A DNA stretch of 64,000 nucleotides, from contig CM057228.1 in NCBI GenBank assembly GCA_029891385.1, positions 32,944,523 to 33,008,522 on the forward strand. Reading direction: 5' to 3'. This stretch comes from Erythroxylum novogranatense. Lineage: Eukaryota; Streptophyta; Magnoliopsida; Malpighiales; Erythroxylaceae. The position numbers and the translations under genes are program-made. Positions 10,381 to 24,600 of this stretch are shown here, in pieces. Position 1 is the first letter of the stretch. Each line of letters starts with the position of its first letter. The notes under the pieces were generated by a model. It was not told the origin of the DNA and ran no database searches. It saw nothing but the letters and a program-made list of their open reading frames with translations.

Positions 10381-13300
10381 ATTTCGTCCTCGAAATTCTC
10401 AGTCAACGGTTCACTATGACAGTTATCAAATGACCCTACATGTCCCATACACTTTTTCACTCAATGATTCATTTTCCGAAAGGTCACAAAGAACCACACT
10501 CGATCGGTTGTTCACCACTTATTTGGCTAACTCATTATCACTCATCACAGTACACGGATTCAACAAGGCTGTCAGTTGGCAATCTCACTCTCTTAACTAT
10601 CTCATTTGCCATTTCCAGAGCAGCCACTACCTTTAGTTCCGATGCTATGACTCAGTTCATTATTTCCGAACATGCTCACTCATCACGTTTTATCCATCCA
10701 ATACCTTTTTCTCACGATACCACCCAATACCTTTTTCTCACTATACCATCCAATACCTTTTTCTCAATATATAGACTTATTCCAATAACTTCATTAATAC
10801 CCTTTTTTCCAATTCTGGTATACTTTGTCACTATGATACTTTCAATAAAATAGTTTCTCGCGTCTGCGACACTTCCCTTTCCTTTAGTACCGACACAGTG
10901 GCACTTATCTCTATTTTTCACTATAGCCGGTGGTAATCCACTTAACGCATTTACCCCTCATATTACATTGACTCTTAGTCCAAATTCAGTTTTCTTTTGA
11001 CATGTCACTGTTCTATATGTATTTAATTCTTTTTCATTAGTCCAATCATGATCTACTCCAGCTATCCCATGCAGTTTTCCTAAGCCCTTTCCTTTGTTTC
11101 ACTCATCACAAGCATCTCGACTCACTGTTGGTCTTTGCCTCTTGTTAGGCATTTTTTTTCTATGTAATACAAGCGTGTACAATTCCATCTTGTGCTCACC
11201 ATTAGTTCTATAATCATTCAGTCAAAACTATATCATGAGGTTATAATCCTCAATAGTCCAAATACTAAAGCACTTTTCCTATTGAACATTCAAACCTCTA
11301 CGCACTTGAATCTATAATCACTTCGTTCTATACTCATAGTTATTCAATTTCACTTTCGCATATACTTACTAGAATGTCTAGCTTCAACTGTTCACTTTCT
11401 TGTTCTAGTACTTTTTTGTCAGTTACACATACTTCTTCTTTGAAGCATGCAATATTGTTTTTCTGATTTCACTCGCATATTCAGACTCATCATAGGACTC
11501 ACTACTTTAACTCCTGCACTCTTAACCTTTCTTACCTTTATCCAGTATCACTAGATCTACAACTTCAATTTTCCAGTAACACTTCACAATTACCCATAAT
11601 CTATTTAACATTCTTTGGAAATCCCAATATCTGTAATTAATCTGTTCATTGCAGCATTATCTGTTCATTGTCGGTATAGTAATCATTTATGCCCATCTTT
11701 TTCCTCGAATAAACACAATGTATCCTTATAGGAATCTAAGGTCTCCAAGACTTTAAACAATTGCGATCATAACACCAATACCATTTATCAAAGTCAATTC
11801 AATTTATCTTATACCGTTTTAACATAATGTCTCAGTTCATCACACACTGCCCACTCTCCAAGGGTATGCTTATCATCAGTATCAAATTCCTTTATGAAGA
11901 TAACACTACATCACGTCATTGTCAGTTTTCCCTTAGGACTTCGTGTCTCTATTCATTTTCTCTTTTCAATTGATTTCCTATCATCCACATCGACATATGT
12001 CAATACCTAGTCATCTGTACTTGGACCTCCATAAATTCCACTTCATTTGAGTATTTCACTTCGCAGTTCGGGACTATTTTTTTCTTAGTTTCAAATCAAG
12101 ATTCAAATCAAGATTTCCCAACAGTTTTGCATCACATACGGAGATCTATTCACTTCACATTGCAATAGAATCACCTCAAATTAAAATTCCACTCACCTAC
12201 GTGGATACGTTACATTCCCGTACACACAAAGCAGATAACCTCAGTAGTATATTTCACTTGTTATGTCTAAATCTCCTCTTGAGATATGACTCAATTTCAC
12301 TTTTGATTTCATCCGTACTTCTTTTCGTTTGACCATTAGTTTTGCTACCATCATTATACTGTTCACGAAAGTCTCATCAGCCAATTAGTGTCCCTAATTG
12401 CTTTTCAATCATTCTTAACTATACGTACTATTTCAGTCAAAACAATGTTATGCCATAATTGAAAAGATCAAAACATTCCTTGCACTAAGGTTCCTTGTGA
12501 CACTAAACACTTTCTTTAACACTTATTCTTTAAACTACACATCACCGGAGACCAAATAGGAACTTATACTATTAAACATTCCACAAAACTCCTTTCTGGT
12601 TATACCGATCCTCAAATAGAGGACTGATGCCATTATCATTCTTCATTTCCTCTCATACAAGTACACTCAGTCCTCTTATGTCATACTTTAACCCATTATG
12701 AACTTTACACTTATAGCCACTCATAGTAGCACATATTAAATCATTCACCGATCATCTCCTCTCTTATTTCCATGTATCTTTCACATACGTTTCATTAATC
12801 ATGATCAACTTTACTGTCCAATAGATACTCCCAACGGTAAATCGACTTAAATGCGACAACTCTTTTCATATATCACTATCATTGTTTCATTTTTTCCCTA
12901 GTTTCATTCCCATATCATTCATGTGTCAGCTTGACCTTTTAAGGTCATATCCACTTGGCTTATACAATGTCATCTCCTTATTGCTACATATCTCTTTATC
13001 TTCCTCAAACAATCTATAATAGGGTATTCACAGTCCCCAAAACACGAAAAAATCGGTGATACAACTCCACTGTATCTCTATCTATTTACCCATCCATTTA
13101 CCATTTCTGTGTCCATATACATCTTTTCAACCAATCCAGAAGTTCTCGATATACAATCAGTAGAAAATTGTCAGTCTGTCTTTTTCCCTTACGATCTTAT
13201 TATACTGATTTCCAAACTCTTAGCACCATATTCGCATAACCATTTCAGTCTTAAGTTTATGCGCTCATAATCATACCCGTTTCACGAGTTCATTTCAGTT

Positions 13301-14001
13301 TATCTGTACACTTTTATCTCACCATTTCTACTTTTTCTTACCCTACTAGGCACTTTGCTCTTTCAGTTCTTTCAGTTCTAGGTAGATCGTTACGGTACAA
13401 TATTGACCTTATTACAATCTCGCTATCATCATCTACCTATGATATCTACTGATATCGAACACAAATGCAATGAAGCAATATCTGCCTGAGCGGACCATCT
13501 ACGTTTTACTCAGTTCCAATGTTTCCCATTTCATCGCATCTACAGTCAGAACTCTAATTCCTTAATCATCCCAGACTTTTCATCTCACTTAGTCCTACTA
13601 TAACCAATATGCTTCTCATATCTCCAGTGGACCTCTCCAAGTTCTAGACATATTCGTTTTCTGTCGCCGTAATATTGCCACATTAATCAGGGGACTCAGT
13701 TTGATATCAATTCTTTCCTTAATTAGTCTAGGCCAACATAGTCGTTCTAACCACAGTATATTATAATTCTCATTATCGATGTTTCCTTTTTCCCATTCCT
13801 CATTGCCCATACACATTCATGGGCTCACATTCTAATACAGTCTCACTTTTCTCTCACTTAGTCACTTAACACGTATGCACACGTAGGATTCATCCTCATG
13901 CGACTCAGCCTAGGGATCAGTTGCCACAGTCTGCAACCACACGACTCAAATGCATGCACCCTATGTTCCAGAAATTGCCTAGATACCATACGTATTGCTG
14001 A

Positions 14002-14019
14002 GCTCTGATACCACCTAAA
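14002..14019 (-). other. Primer binding site of element B
   Basis: The minus strand reads TTTAGGTGGTATCAGAGC next to the LTR. It contains a full match to the plant initiator tRNA-Met PBS TGGTATCAGAGC. Confidence 0.9.
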
Positions 14020-17000
14020 TGTAACACCCCACTCCCACGTGACCCGAACCTGATATCATTGGTGATATCCGAGTCCATGTCCCGTGAGGGTGGCGTACTA
14101 CATCAGTCGGTAGGACTTAGTAAAAAAAAACCTTTTGTTTTAAAACATTTATTCGTGCGGAATAAACAGTAGACAGTAGTAAGCATTTGCAGTTATTAGA
14201 ATCATTTAACAATACTTTACAGTAACCATAAAGTTCACATACTAATCAGTTTACAAAGGTTGCATAATACAATCTTGATTCCATGTTCACAATTAACCAT
14301 TTTCAGTTATTACAGTCATCCAATAATGATTTACAATCAGTCAATGTATAAAAACAATAAAACCCTAATGGGCTCATTATAAGTATAAAGCATTGTTGTA
14401 CAATGATTGCGGAAACTAATTCGATAAGACACTAATGCAGACGTGAACTGATCCCGACCTCTATCCTTCGCTTGCCTATAGTAGACCTACTCCCATGTCA
14501 AACGGGGTACTCTTCAAGTCCTGAAAAATAGATTGCAATTTTGGATGAGTTTGCGAACTCAATGAGGAACCATCATCGATGGTTCTCCCAATTCATGCAT
14601 CACATAATCGATTCACAGTAATAAAGAAGTTGTAGTAATACTACGGTCTCAAATCCTGATAATAGACAAATCCAATCTGAAGAAACTCATTTGGGTATTC
14701 ACCCGGTAATGATGCAATACACATGTGACTCTTTTTCCAGTTTAATTACAGTGTTATGATCGAGCGCGTAAACAGTATTCAGTGATCAGTAGACGCATCT
14801 GGAGAGAATTATCTCCCTTCGAGCTCTAGGCTCGTTTCAGTATTTCGAGCTCTAGGCTCGTTTTAGTATCAGTAGCGACTCGGTTCATAATTTTCCTTTA
14901 TCATTTCATACATCTGTGTATGAATGCACATGCCCAGTTACAACATCCCCATAAATAGTTAATCATTCATAGTCAAGCACGAATCAATTAACGATCGGTA
15001 TGCACAAGTAATGATCCATAATTCACAACAATGAGCAGCTTCATAATTGACAATCAATCACAGTAATGGCAGAGAAGTCACACAATGTACACATTCCTGG
15101 TCCCGCCATTATCCCCATATTTGACAAGTAATAATTGAGAAATCCATCTAGGTTACTCTCCTATCACTTCCGAGCTAATGCCGAGAAGTCTCTGCCACGT
15201 CGGTCGAACGACGCTCCAGTTGTGTCGCTATAAGAATCAGAGAACAAAATGATCACTAAATATCCAATCCGAGTTAGTTAATGATGCACATGTAGGTGAA
15301 AATGCATGTTCATGAGATTCCTAGCCCTAATCCCATTTATTTTTCCATCAGAAAAATTCGTTTAAAAATTAGAAATCCAATGGCGCTGACGGCGCTCAAT
15401 TTGGACCTCTATAGGTCCCCAATTAAATAAAACAATGATGAAATACCCATTTTCCGGACACCCGTCAATTTCCCGTCCATAAATTCCCAATTTCTCATGA
15501 AATGAAATTAAATATTCCATGAATCCGATGCCTCAAGAATCAGGTCAATCGGATGTCGGACGGAAAAGTTATAAGCAAAAGAAGGAAAATACATGATCCT
15601 AGTCTACTAGTCAGAGGTTATAGTCGACTAGTGCAGGAAAAATACATGTCCTAGTCGACTAGTACAGTTATAGTCGACTAGTTTAAGAATCCTAGTCGAC
15701 TAGTGCAGGTTGTAGTCGACTAGTCTTATTAAAATGACAAATCTGAAACAATTTTCTCCGACATGCCAACTTGTCTAGGTCATAACTCCCTACTCTGAAC
15801 TCCAATTTGGACAAAAATAGTATCTATTTCATAGAGAAAAGAGAGCTCTACAAGTTTTATGAAGGACACAAAAGCCAATTTCACCTTTAAGGGTATCAAA
15901 AATGCAATCAAAGTTACTGCCCAGTCAATGGTTTCTAAAACAGTACAGTACATTGTAAATTCAATAACTTCTCATTTACTTTGTCAAAAATTATACAATA
16001 AATATTCACAGAAATATCCCAATGTTATCTACAACTTTCATGAACAATCTGAAATCAAATTCATTTGTTAACTAGGTCAAATAATTCAATCAATGAGGCT
16101 GCCCCAGAAATCACCCAATCTGGACAGTAATTTTCTATCAAGCATAACTCCCTGTACACAAGTCAAAAAAATCACTACCTTATATCATTGGAAAGATAAA
16201 ACCACATAATTTTCATGAAGAGATTAAGAGCTAATTCCATCTCTAACCAATTCAAAACTGCCAAACAAGTGGCTGATCAGGGCAGCAGTTAATAACCTAA
16301 CTTAGGTTCAGTATTTGCAAATTCATTACTCCCAAATATGATATCCAAAAATAGCATGCCATATACCATTTTCAAGATAATTGCTTCCTTTACAACTCTT
16401 CAGAAGATCACTGAAGTCAATTCAATTCACAGAAATTTCTAAAATTGCTTCCAATCAGAATGCTCACAAATCTGACCCTTAGGCTAGGTTTCACCACAAT
16501 GTACAAAATCAGTCAATAGTTAACAGTGGATATCTCCCAATATACATATCGAAAAATTGCAAAATCAGTGGAAATGGAAAGCTAACAATATAGGCTTCAA
16601 CTTTCATTTAGACCATTTTTCCTAATTCCTTCTGAATTAATTTAGAAAAATGATCAACACAATCAGGTCATCAATCCGGATACTGTTTACATAAGTCCCA
16701 GCAGTAACTTTCCAAGCCAAATTTCAACCTCTTAATGCTAAAATTAGACAATACCTATTTCACACAAAATTGTAGCCAACAAGCCAAAGTTTCATTTGGC
16801 ACAAACCTCACCTCATTTGCATAACCAAACAATTAGTTATGCTCAAATCAGTGTACTAGGTCAAAATCAATTTTCCAGCTTTCATCTTCAACTTAAATCC
16901 TATCACTTCTAATACCAATTCCACATGCATAAGCATCCTAATCACACACGAATTGAACCAATAGATCATCATAAATCATGATTAATGACCATTGCATACC

Positions 17001-17886
17001 AATCAATGCATCTAACAACCAATTTATTCATTAACTACATAATTAAAGCATTATTAAAGCTTAACAATACAACTTACCTAATTAGCTTCCAATCTTCAAT
17101 TCCTTTCAATTCTTTCTTTGCTACTTTCACTAACAACTTCTTCTAACACCATGCAAGGGTGAGTTCTCCATGGCAAGAAAATAGCTTTTTCACAAGAAGA
17201 AGCTCTTAAAGTAGGAGGAAGTAACTTAAAGAAGGAGAAGAAACTGATGGAGATGAAAGAAGTGAAGGTTTTCGGATAAGTGGGTGAAATAAAGCCATTT
17301 AAGTCATCTTTTCACTCATTCCACTAGAAACACCGAGAACCACACAAGCCTTTAATGTGTTGGTGAGGTGTCATTAAGACACTTGTCAAAAAAAAATGGG
17401 AAAAGACAAAAATCCAATTTTCATTAATATCATTTAATAAAAGAAATCCTAATAGAGGAAATCTTTAACCCATTCAATTCCAATGGTTCCAATTTCAATC
17501 CCGAAATAATGTACCCAATAGTCCAGTACCATTGGACATAAATTTTTGATATCGAAAATCAACCGGTTCGCCACTTGGCGATTTTTCCGGTCTGGAAATT
17601 TTCTGCGAAAAATTCCAGAAAATTTCTCAAAAATCTCTTAAATTGGAAAACTCACTATGGCTCACTCAGAATAACTTTTCACACACAAAAACCACGTTAA
17701 TCACAATAAAATTGCAATAGGCACATCTACCAGAAATGTCATGTATGCATGTACCGAACTTTGCATGTGCACAATTTGACTGTTTACTAATACTAGTATG
17801 CATGAACAATACTAATTAATCCCTATCAATCTCATCCTATGACAAATTTACTATTTTACCCTTCCTGTCAGGGGCGGGATGTTACA
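14020..17886 (-). mobile_element. Element B, right (5') LTR, 3867 bp
   Basis: It starts TGTAACACCC after the PBS and ends GGATGTTACA at 17886, followed by TACAG. It is the partner of 6513-10360, with the same hairpins, palindrome cassette (15599-15725) and modules in the same order. The high identity implies a fairly recent insertion, though I did not compute a divergence. No gene is present. Confidence 0.9.
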
Positions 17887-20800
17887 TACAGTATTGCACA
17901 TTCGCAATATTCGTAATTCGTTACACTTAATCATTCATATCATGCATATGCATTGCACATGAGACTCACTTTTTATTTATTATTTATTTGTGACCGAGTG
18001 CCGAAACTGTCCCATGTAGGACTCATTAATAACTGTCCCTTATCCTTTTGGAGGATACAGGGCTCATTAAACATTAAGCCTGAGGCTCTGAATCATTTTT
18101 AAGCTCGAAGCTCATTTTCACTCGTTGAGCTTAACGCTCTAATCGGTGGCGACTTTGGTCACAAAAGGCATTAACTGTCATACACTTAGGGATTGAAATG
18201 CATCAATCATATGGTGCACATTCAGAACACATTTATTTCACATAAACATAAGGCATTTTGCCTTTCACTCACTCAAATATAATTCATCAAATACATATGA
18301 AATACTCATGTGACACTTTTTCAATTATTACGGTGTTGTGATCGAGCTCCTGAACTGTCTCATATAGGGCTCATTAAACATTGAGCCTGAGGCTCTAGAT
18401 CACTGTTGAGCTCAAGGCTCAAATACATTCGTTGAGCTTAAAGCTCTAATCGGTGGCTGCTCCTGTCACAACTGTCATTATCTGATTATGCATTCATGTA
18501 TCAAATGCATATGCCACAATCAATCAGTATACATATCACAATCAACACATATGTCACAAGTAATCACATCATAGGCACATAGGTCTAAAATTCACATACA
18601 AGTAGTACTTCTATAACACAGCTCAGTATCACAATCATCGGACCTCCTGTCCGGAACCTAATATAATCAATCACATCCAGCAATCAATTTATACAAAATG
18701 AAACAAAACATAACAAAAGGTGAAATGAGACCATCTCGTTTTACTCACAGTATGCTCTAGATTAGCATTTGTTTCCAAATTCTGGAAACGCCTGACTGCG
18801 GACTTTTAACCTGCACAACCCATTTATGCAATACGTTGCACATACATTAATAATTTTGCACAAATTATAATCATTCATTTATGCACATATATGTACGATG
18901 CATGTTCATGACAATCCCGGTATTATTCCAGACATTTCATCTCAAAAACCGTTCCTATATCCAAACTCATTAATTCCTAGGGTTAAGTCGCATTAAAAAC
19001 CTTACACTCGCAATTTCTACTTATTCCAATTTTCTAAAATTCCACTTTCGGGTCTACTGCTCCCAATTAATGAGACAGTCCACATAGGTTACCTAGTCAA
19101 CCTCTCCTTTTTAGAAAAATTTCTCTATGCTTTAGGAATTCATAGACACCAAAATCACTCAATTTGGATCTCTATAGGTCCGGATATTGCCAAAATATGG
19201 TCCAAAAAAATAAACAATCGGTCTGATTTAATCCCTCATTTCTAATTTAATCTCAAAAATTCATTACTTTCCATGTAGAGGTAGATAAACGTATTATGAA
19301 TTCGATGCCTTGAAAATCAGGTCAATCGGAGGTCGGATAAAAAAGTTATGCACAAAAGAATGGAAGAGGATTCGGGTTAGGCCGGGTCAGGTCGGGTCGG
19401 CCCGCGTCGGACCAGGTCGGCCCGACAGTTGGTCGTGATCACTATCAGCTCGCGAGGGCGCGGTATCGTGCTCGCGACGCTGCGAGGACCCCCTTTTTCT
19501 ATTTTTTTTAATTCCCACTTATCTCCTCTCTTCTTCCAACATGCATAACTATTCACACAAGTGTCCAAACTTGACAAATTAGGTATCATTAGAAATATCA
19601 TAGAAAGCCTTACAAGTTTTATAAAGGACTCACAGACAAATTCCAACTCTAAAGGAGTCAAAATGCACATCAAAATATCTGTCCTGTAAGTGTCATCCTA
19701 AACAAAACCACATCTTCTAAAAATCATAACTTCCTATCCCCTGATCCAAAAATTCCATGATTTATATCAATGAAAAGATCAAAACACATTCTACAGCTTT
19801 CATGAACAACTTGGAAGCAAATTCAACCTCTAACTAGGTCAACTTTTCAATCAAAGTTTCTATCCTATTAAACATTACCTAAACCACATCCACATTTCAA
19901 TCACTCATAACTATCAATTCCTACATCGAAAAATAGCATATTATACATCATTAAAAAGCTAAGACATTCCTCTATAACTTTCCATAAGACCACTTGAGCC
20001 AATTCAAACCATAACATTCCAGAATTGGCCTCAAAACACAGGAGCCACAAAACCTACACTTAGAGACATTTTCACACACAAAGCACATTAGTCTTTGGAT
20101 TAACAACCTAAAGTCAACAGATCATAACTTTCAACCTCAGTATCAAAAAATGTCATACTTAGTAGCGATAGAAATATAACAAGAAAATCTTCGTCTTTCA
20201 TGAAGACCATTTTAGCAAAATCTGTCTAATTCAACCCAAAAAAAAATCTCAAAGTTTCAGGTCATTAAATACAATTCTCGAGTTACTGTTCATCCTACAC
20301 CCTTTTCCGACATTCAAGTCAAAAATTGAAACTCTTCAAGCCAAAATTGAACATCACTTCCTTCACAATAAATGTAGTAAAACTTCTCAAGTTTAATTGA
20401 AGGTAAACTTCATCTCAATTGTTCAACTAGATAAAAAGTTATGGCAAAAATATTGAAACATGTACAAATCTAATTTTCCAGCTTTCCAACCTAACTTAAA
20501 TTCTATCACTTCCTTATCAATTCTACACCAATAACCACTCAATTTCCTCAATCTATCACCCATAATCAAAGCAAGACCTCCACTTGAACTTTCATTCACA
20601 AATTGGTAGCACCCTACACTTACTCATCCACCCCTTTTCTACACTCATCTACAACATTAAATGCAATTCAAAACAACTCTAATTTACATTCATCAAATTC
20701 CACACCCTTAAGCATTCATCTAGGCAAGAATTTCACACACACAAACCCATAAATTCTAACCACAATTCCCATGCAATTAATGGAAATAACATCACAAATA

Positions 20801-21655
20801 ATTGATTTAACTACAAATCCATAATATAAACCATATTTCTTACCTAATTTGACTTTCAATGCTTCAAGTCTTCAAAACCACCACTAAACTCTACCTCCCA
20901 CTACCATATACGACCATTTTCTTCCAAAGGTGGTAGGGATGAGTATTTGGTTAGGATGAAAGAGAGGGTAGGTGAAAGATGATATAAAACTCCATGTTGA
21001 TCGGTGGGTTATAAGAGTATCGTGAGTGGAGGAGAAAAAGATGGAAACAAAAATCAAAGAAGATGAAGAGAGGAAGCAAGTATCGTGAATGGACAATAAA
21101 AGACCATGAAATGGTCTTTAATTAGGGCAAATTTGATAGTGGAAGCCACTTGTCATCTTTTTGAGATCTCTAATTAGCTCTTTTAAAGAGCTAGTCCATT
21201 TATCTCCAATTTCTACTCCAATTCATCCCCAAATTTTCAATGGCTCAAATAAATAAATCCTAAAATTATGTATCTAAATTTCCGATGCCATTGGACAGTC
21301 ATTTCCACTACCGATAGACAATCATTCTATCACTTGGCATTTTTTTCCTGGTCCGAAAATTACACCGAAATTTCAGAAAAACAATTTTAAAATTCTACAA
21401 AAATTCAAGAATCACCCTGTCCTTCTCCAACTCAATTTTTCACACACACAAATCATATTAATTTACAAACACATTTCTTCACACGTATACTAGGAATGTC
21501 ATGAATGCATGTACAGTCATTTTTCATGTGCAAAATTTACTATTCATAAGTATGCGGATGATAGATTATGCATGAGCATATAAAGGCAATTTCTAACACT
21601 CATTAGCCCCTCAAAATTACCACTCTACCCTCCCCATCGGTGATGGGATGTTACA
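17887..21655 (-). mobile_element. LTR A, right part
   Basis: Continuation of LTR A after element B; 17887-17891 is the second TACAG copy. It ends GGGATGTTACA at 21655. It contains an imperfect internal duplication: about 17960-18180 and 18290-18480 both hold a GACCGAG/GATCGAG start, a GAGCCTGAGGCTC hairpin and a GAGCTTAACGCTCTAATCGGTGGC-like stretch. LTR C has this only once. A GC-rich cassette sits at 19371-19493. No gene is present; the minus-strand frame at 19377-19673 is a by-product of that cassette. Confidence 0.8.
19371..19493. repeat. GC-rich cassette of LTR A
   Basis: About 120 bases rich in GGTCGGG/CGGGTC and CTCGCGAG-type words inside an AT-rich LTR. It is flanked by the scaffold also found in LTRs B, C and D (near 19310-19350: CAGGTCAATCGGAGGTCGGA). 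Confidence 0.7.
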
Positions 21656-24600
21656 GTTACTGGTTAATGAGTGCTTAGAATCGCCATTATATGTTCATGC
21701 ATAATACAGCACATACACATACACGTGCATAGTAAATTTTGCACATGAAAATGACTGTACATGCATTCATGACATTTTTCGGTATATTTGTTAATAAATG
21801 TGAATGTTATGAAAAATGTGATTTGTGTGCTTGAAAAATTGAGTTGGAGAGGGTCATGGAAGTTTTAGAATTTTTGGTGAATTTTAGAATTTTTTTCTGA
21901 AATTTTAGGGTAATTTCTGGACTAGAAAAAATGCCAAGTAACAGAAAAATAGTTTACCGGTAGTAGAAATCACTGTCCAATGGCATTGGAAATTTAGATA
22001 TATGATTTTAAGGATTTATTAATTTGAGTCATTGAAAATTTGGGGATAAATTGGTGTAGAAATTGAAATTTGTTGGAAAGAGTTTAAGAATGTGACATGT
22101 GGCAAGTGACACTTGTCACTTGCCTAACATGCCACCATGTTAGTAATTGTTTAATAAAACCACCATTTTGGTTTAGGCTTTCTCGATGCTTCTTCTTTGA
22201 AAAGGAGTTTTGGTGATTTAAGTTAGAATCCTCCATCAATTCTCGTAGCTCTCTTCTTCCTTGCTTCTTCTTGCAAGTTTGACCATCTTTTACACTCTTT
22301 ATTACCTTGGTTTTCTCTTCTTTATTCACTAAAAATCCAAACCTTCTACCCCCCCCCCTCAAGAAGATGATGATGATCGTGTATGTTGGAGGGAGTTAGA
22401 GATTTTGTGGTAGTTTAGAAGATTGGAAGATTTGGAAGTTTAATTAGGTAAGAAATATGTTTTATCTTACAAATTTGTAGTTAAAGAAAGCATTTGTGAT
22501 GTTATTTAAAATTAATTGCATGGAAATTGTGTTTAGAGTATATGGATTTGTGTGTGTGAATTTCTTGCCTATATGAATGATGAATGATGTAGAATTTGAT
22601 GAATGTAAGTTAGAGATGTGTTGGAAGTGAAAGTATGTGTAGAAAAGTGTAGGAAAAGGATGGATGATTGAGTATATGTTGCTGCCACGTTGTGGGTAAA
22701 TGTTCAAGTGGAGGTCTTGCCTTGGTTGTGGTTAATATATTGAGTGAATTGAGTAGTGTTTGGTGTAGAAATGGTATGGAAGAGATAGAAGAAGAGTTAG
22801 GTGGAAAATCTGGAAATTTGATTTGTATATGTTTCAATGATTTAGCCATAACTTCTTCTATAATGGTTCAATTGAGATGATTTTTAGTTTGAATTAAACT
22901 AGAGGTGTTTGGCTATATTTCTTGTGAAGGAAGTGATGTTAAATTTTGGCTTGAAGAGTTCCAAATTTTGACTTGAGTGTGAGAATATGTGTAGGGATAA
23001 ATAGTAGCTCTAGAATGGCATTTTTGTGATGTGAAACTTTGGGAATTTTTCTGGGTTGATTTAGGCATAGTTTGCTCAATTGGTCTTCTTGAAAGTTGTA
23101 GCTTTTCTTGGTAGCTTTCTATCTCCATAAAATGTGACATTTTTCGACATTGGAGTTGATAGTTATGAGTGATTGAAATGTGGATATGGTTTAGGTAATA
23201 TTTAACAATATTTAACAGGGCAGCCACGATCATGTGAGCATTTGACCTAGTTAGAGGTAGAATTTGCTTCTAAGTTCTTTATGAAAGTTGTATAATGTGT
23301 TCTGATCTTTCCATTGATATAAAGCATGAAATTTTTGGACAATAGGATAGGAAGTTATGATTTTTACAAGTTGTGGTACTATTTAGGATTACTTTTATTG
23401 GACAGTAACTTTGATTGAGATTTTGACTCCTTTAGGGGTGGAATTGGTTTTCGAGTCCTTCATGGAAATTGTAGAACTTTCTGTTATCTTTTCATTGATT
23501 CCCAATTTGTCAAATTTCAACTCCTGAGTGAAAAATTATGCATTTTGGAAGAAGAGAGGAAAACTAGTGGAAAAAAGGAAAAAATAAAAAATGAAAAAAT
23601 TAGGAAATTGCAGCCGGCTAGCGAGCCGTCCAGCAAGCCGTCGCGCATGCAGCACGGCTTGCCTGCTCACCTGACCTCTTTTGCTTATAACTTTTTCGTC
23701 TGACCTCCGATTGACCTAATTTTTGAAGTGTTGGATTTCTAAGACCTTCATCTACCTCTCCATGTGAATTTGTGGATTTTGAGATTAAATTGAAAAGATT
23801 AATTGAATCTAAGAGAGAGGACCGGTTGAAAAGAGTATGAGTGGATTATTTTTCTGAACATACTTCAGTGTTTTGGCAATATCTTGACCTATAGAAATCC
23901 AAATTGAGTAATTTTGGTGTCTATGGATTTCTAAAACATAGGGGAACACTTTAAAGAGAGGTTGACTAGGTTACCTCATTTTCACTTTCTCATTGATCGC
24001 GAGCAGTAGAAATAAGTCTATGAGAAATAAATTGTGAGTTTAATGGTTTTGTGAAAAAATTTATGGAATGATATCGGGATTGTCAAGAACATGCATTGTA
24101 CACATTTCAATTCCTGCATGTGCATTATTATACACTTCTGATTGTACAACTTGTGATATATGTGTGTTTTAATTGTTATAGATGCGCATTTGGAATGTCA
24201 ACCCACGGACATTGCCGAGACTTCCAGGCACTAGCTTCGGAAGCAGTTGGTGAGTAACCTAGACGGTTTCTCTCAATTATTGTTTGATTATGATTCTATG
24301 GTGGATAATGGTGGCTTGTGATTTGATTGTGAATTTCGGACAGAAGGTTCGATGACTGTGTACTGGGGAGTTGCGTTATTGAAGTGCTACTTGTATGTGA
24401 ATATGAGACCTACGTGTTTATGATTTGAGTGATTGTGACTTATGCATACGTGCTTATGGTGTGATTGACTGTGACATATGCATTTCATTCACGAATGCAT
24501 AATCAGATAATGATAGTTGTGACCGGAGCAGCCACCGATTAGAGTTAAAGCTCAACGAATGTATTTGAGCCTCGAGCTTAATAGTGATTTAAAGCCTCAG

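Larger units (their letters stand above)
10361..14019 (-). mobile_element. Element B internal region, non-coding (3659 bp)
   Basis: Bounded by the PPT on the left and the PBS on the right. I found no gag, protease, reverse transcriptase or integrase motifs in any frame. The longest open frame (10440-10853, plus strand, 137 codons) is antisense to the element and low in complexity. A three-copy tandem repeat of about 25 bp (core CCAATACCTTTTTCTCA) lies at 10695-10770. With two long, similar LTRs, a PBS, a PPT and a target duplication, this fits a large retrotransposon derivative (LARD) that would have to be mobilised by proteins supplied elsewhere. Confidence 0.75.

Noticed and set aside
10440..10853. 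137-codon open frame inside element B
   Set aside because: It is antisense to the element, Ser/Phe/Thr-rich without domains, and lies over a 25-bp tandem repeat.
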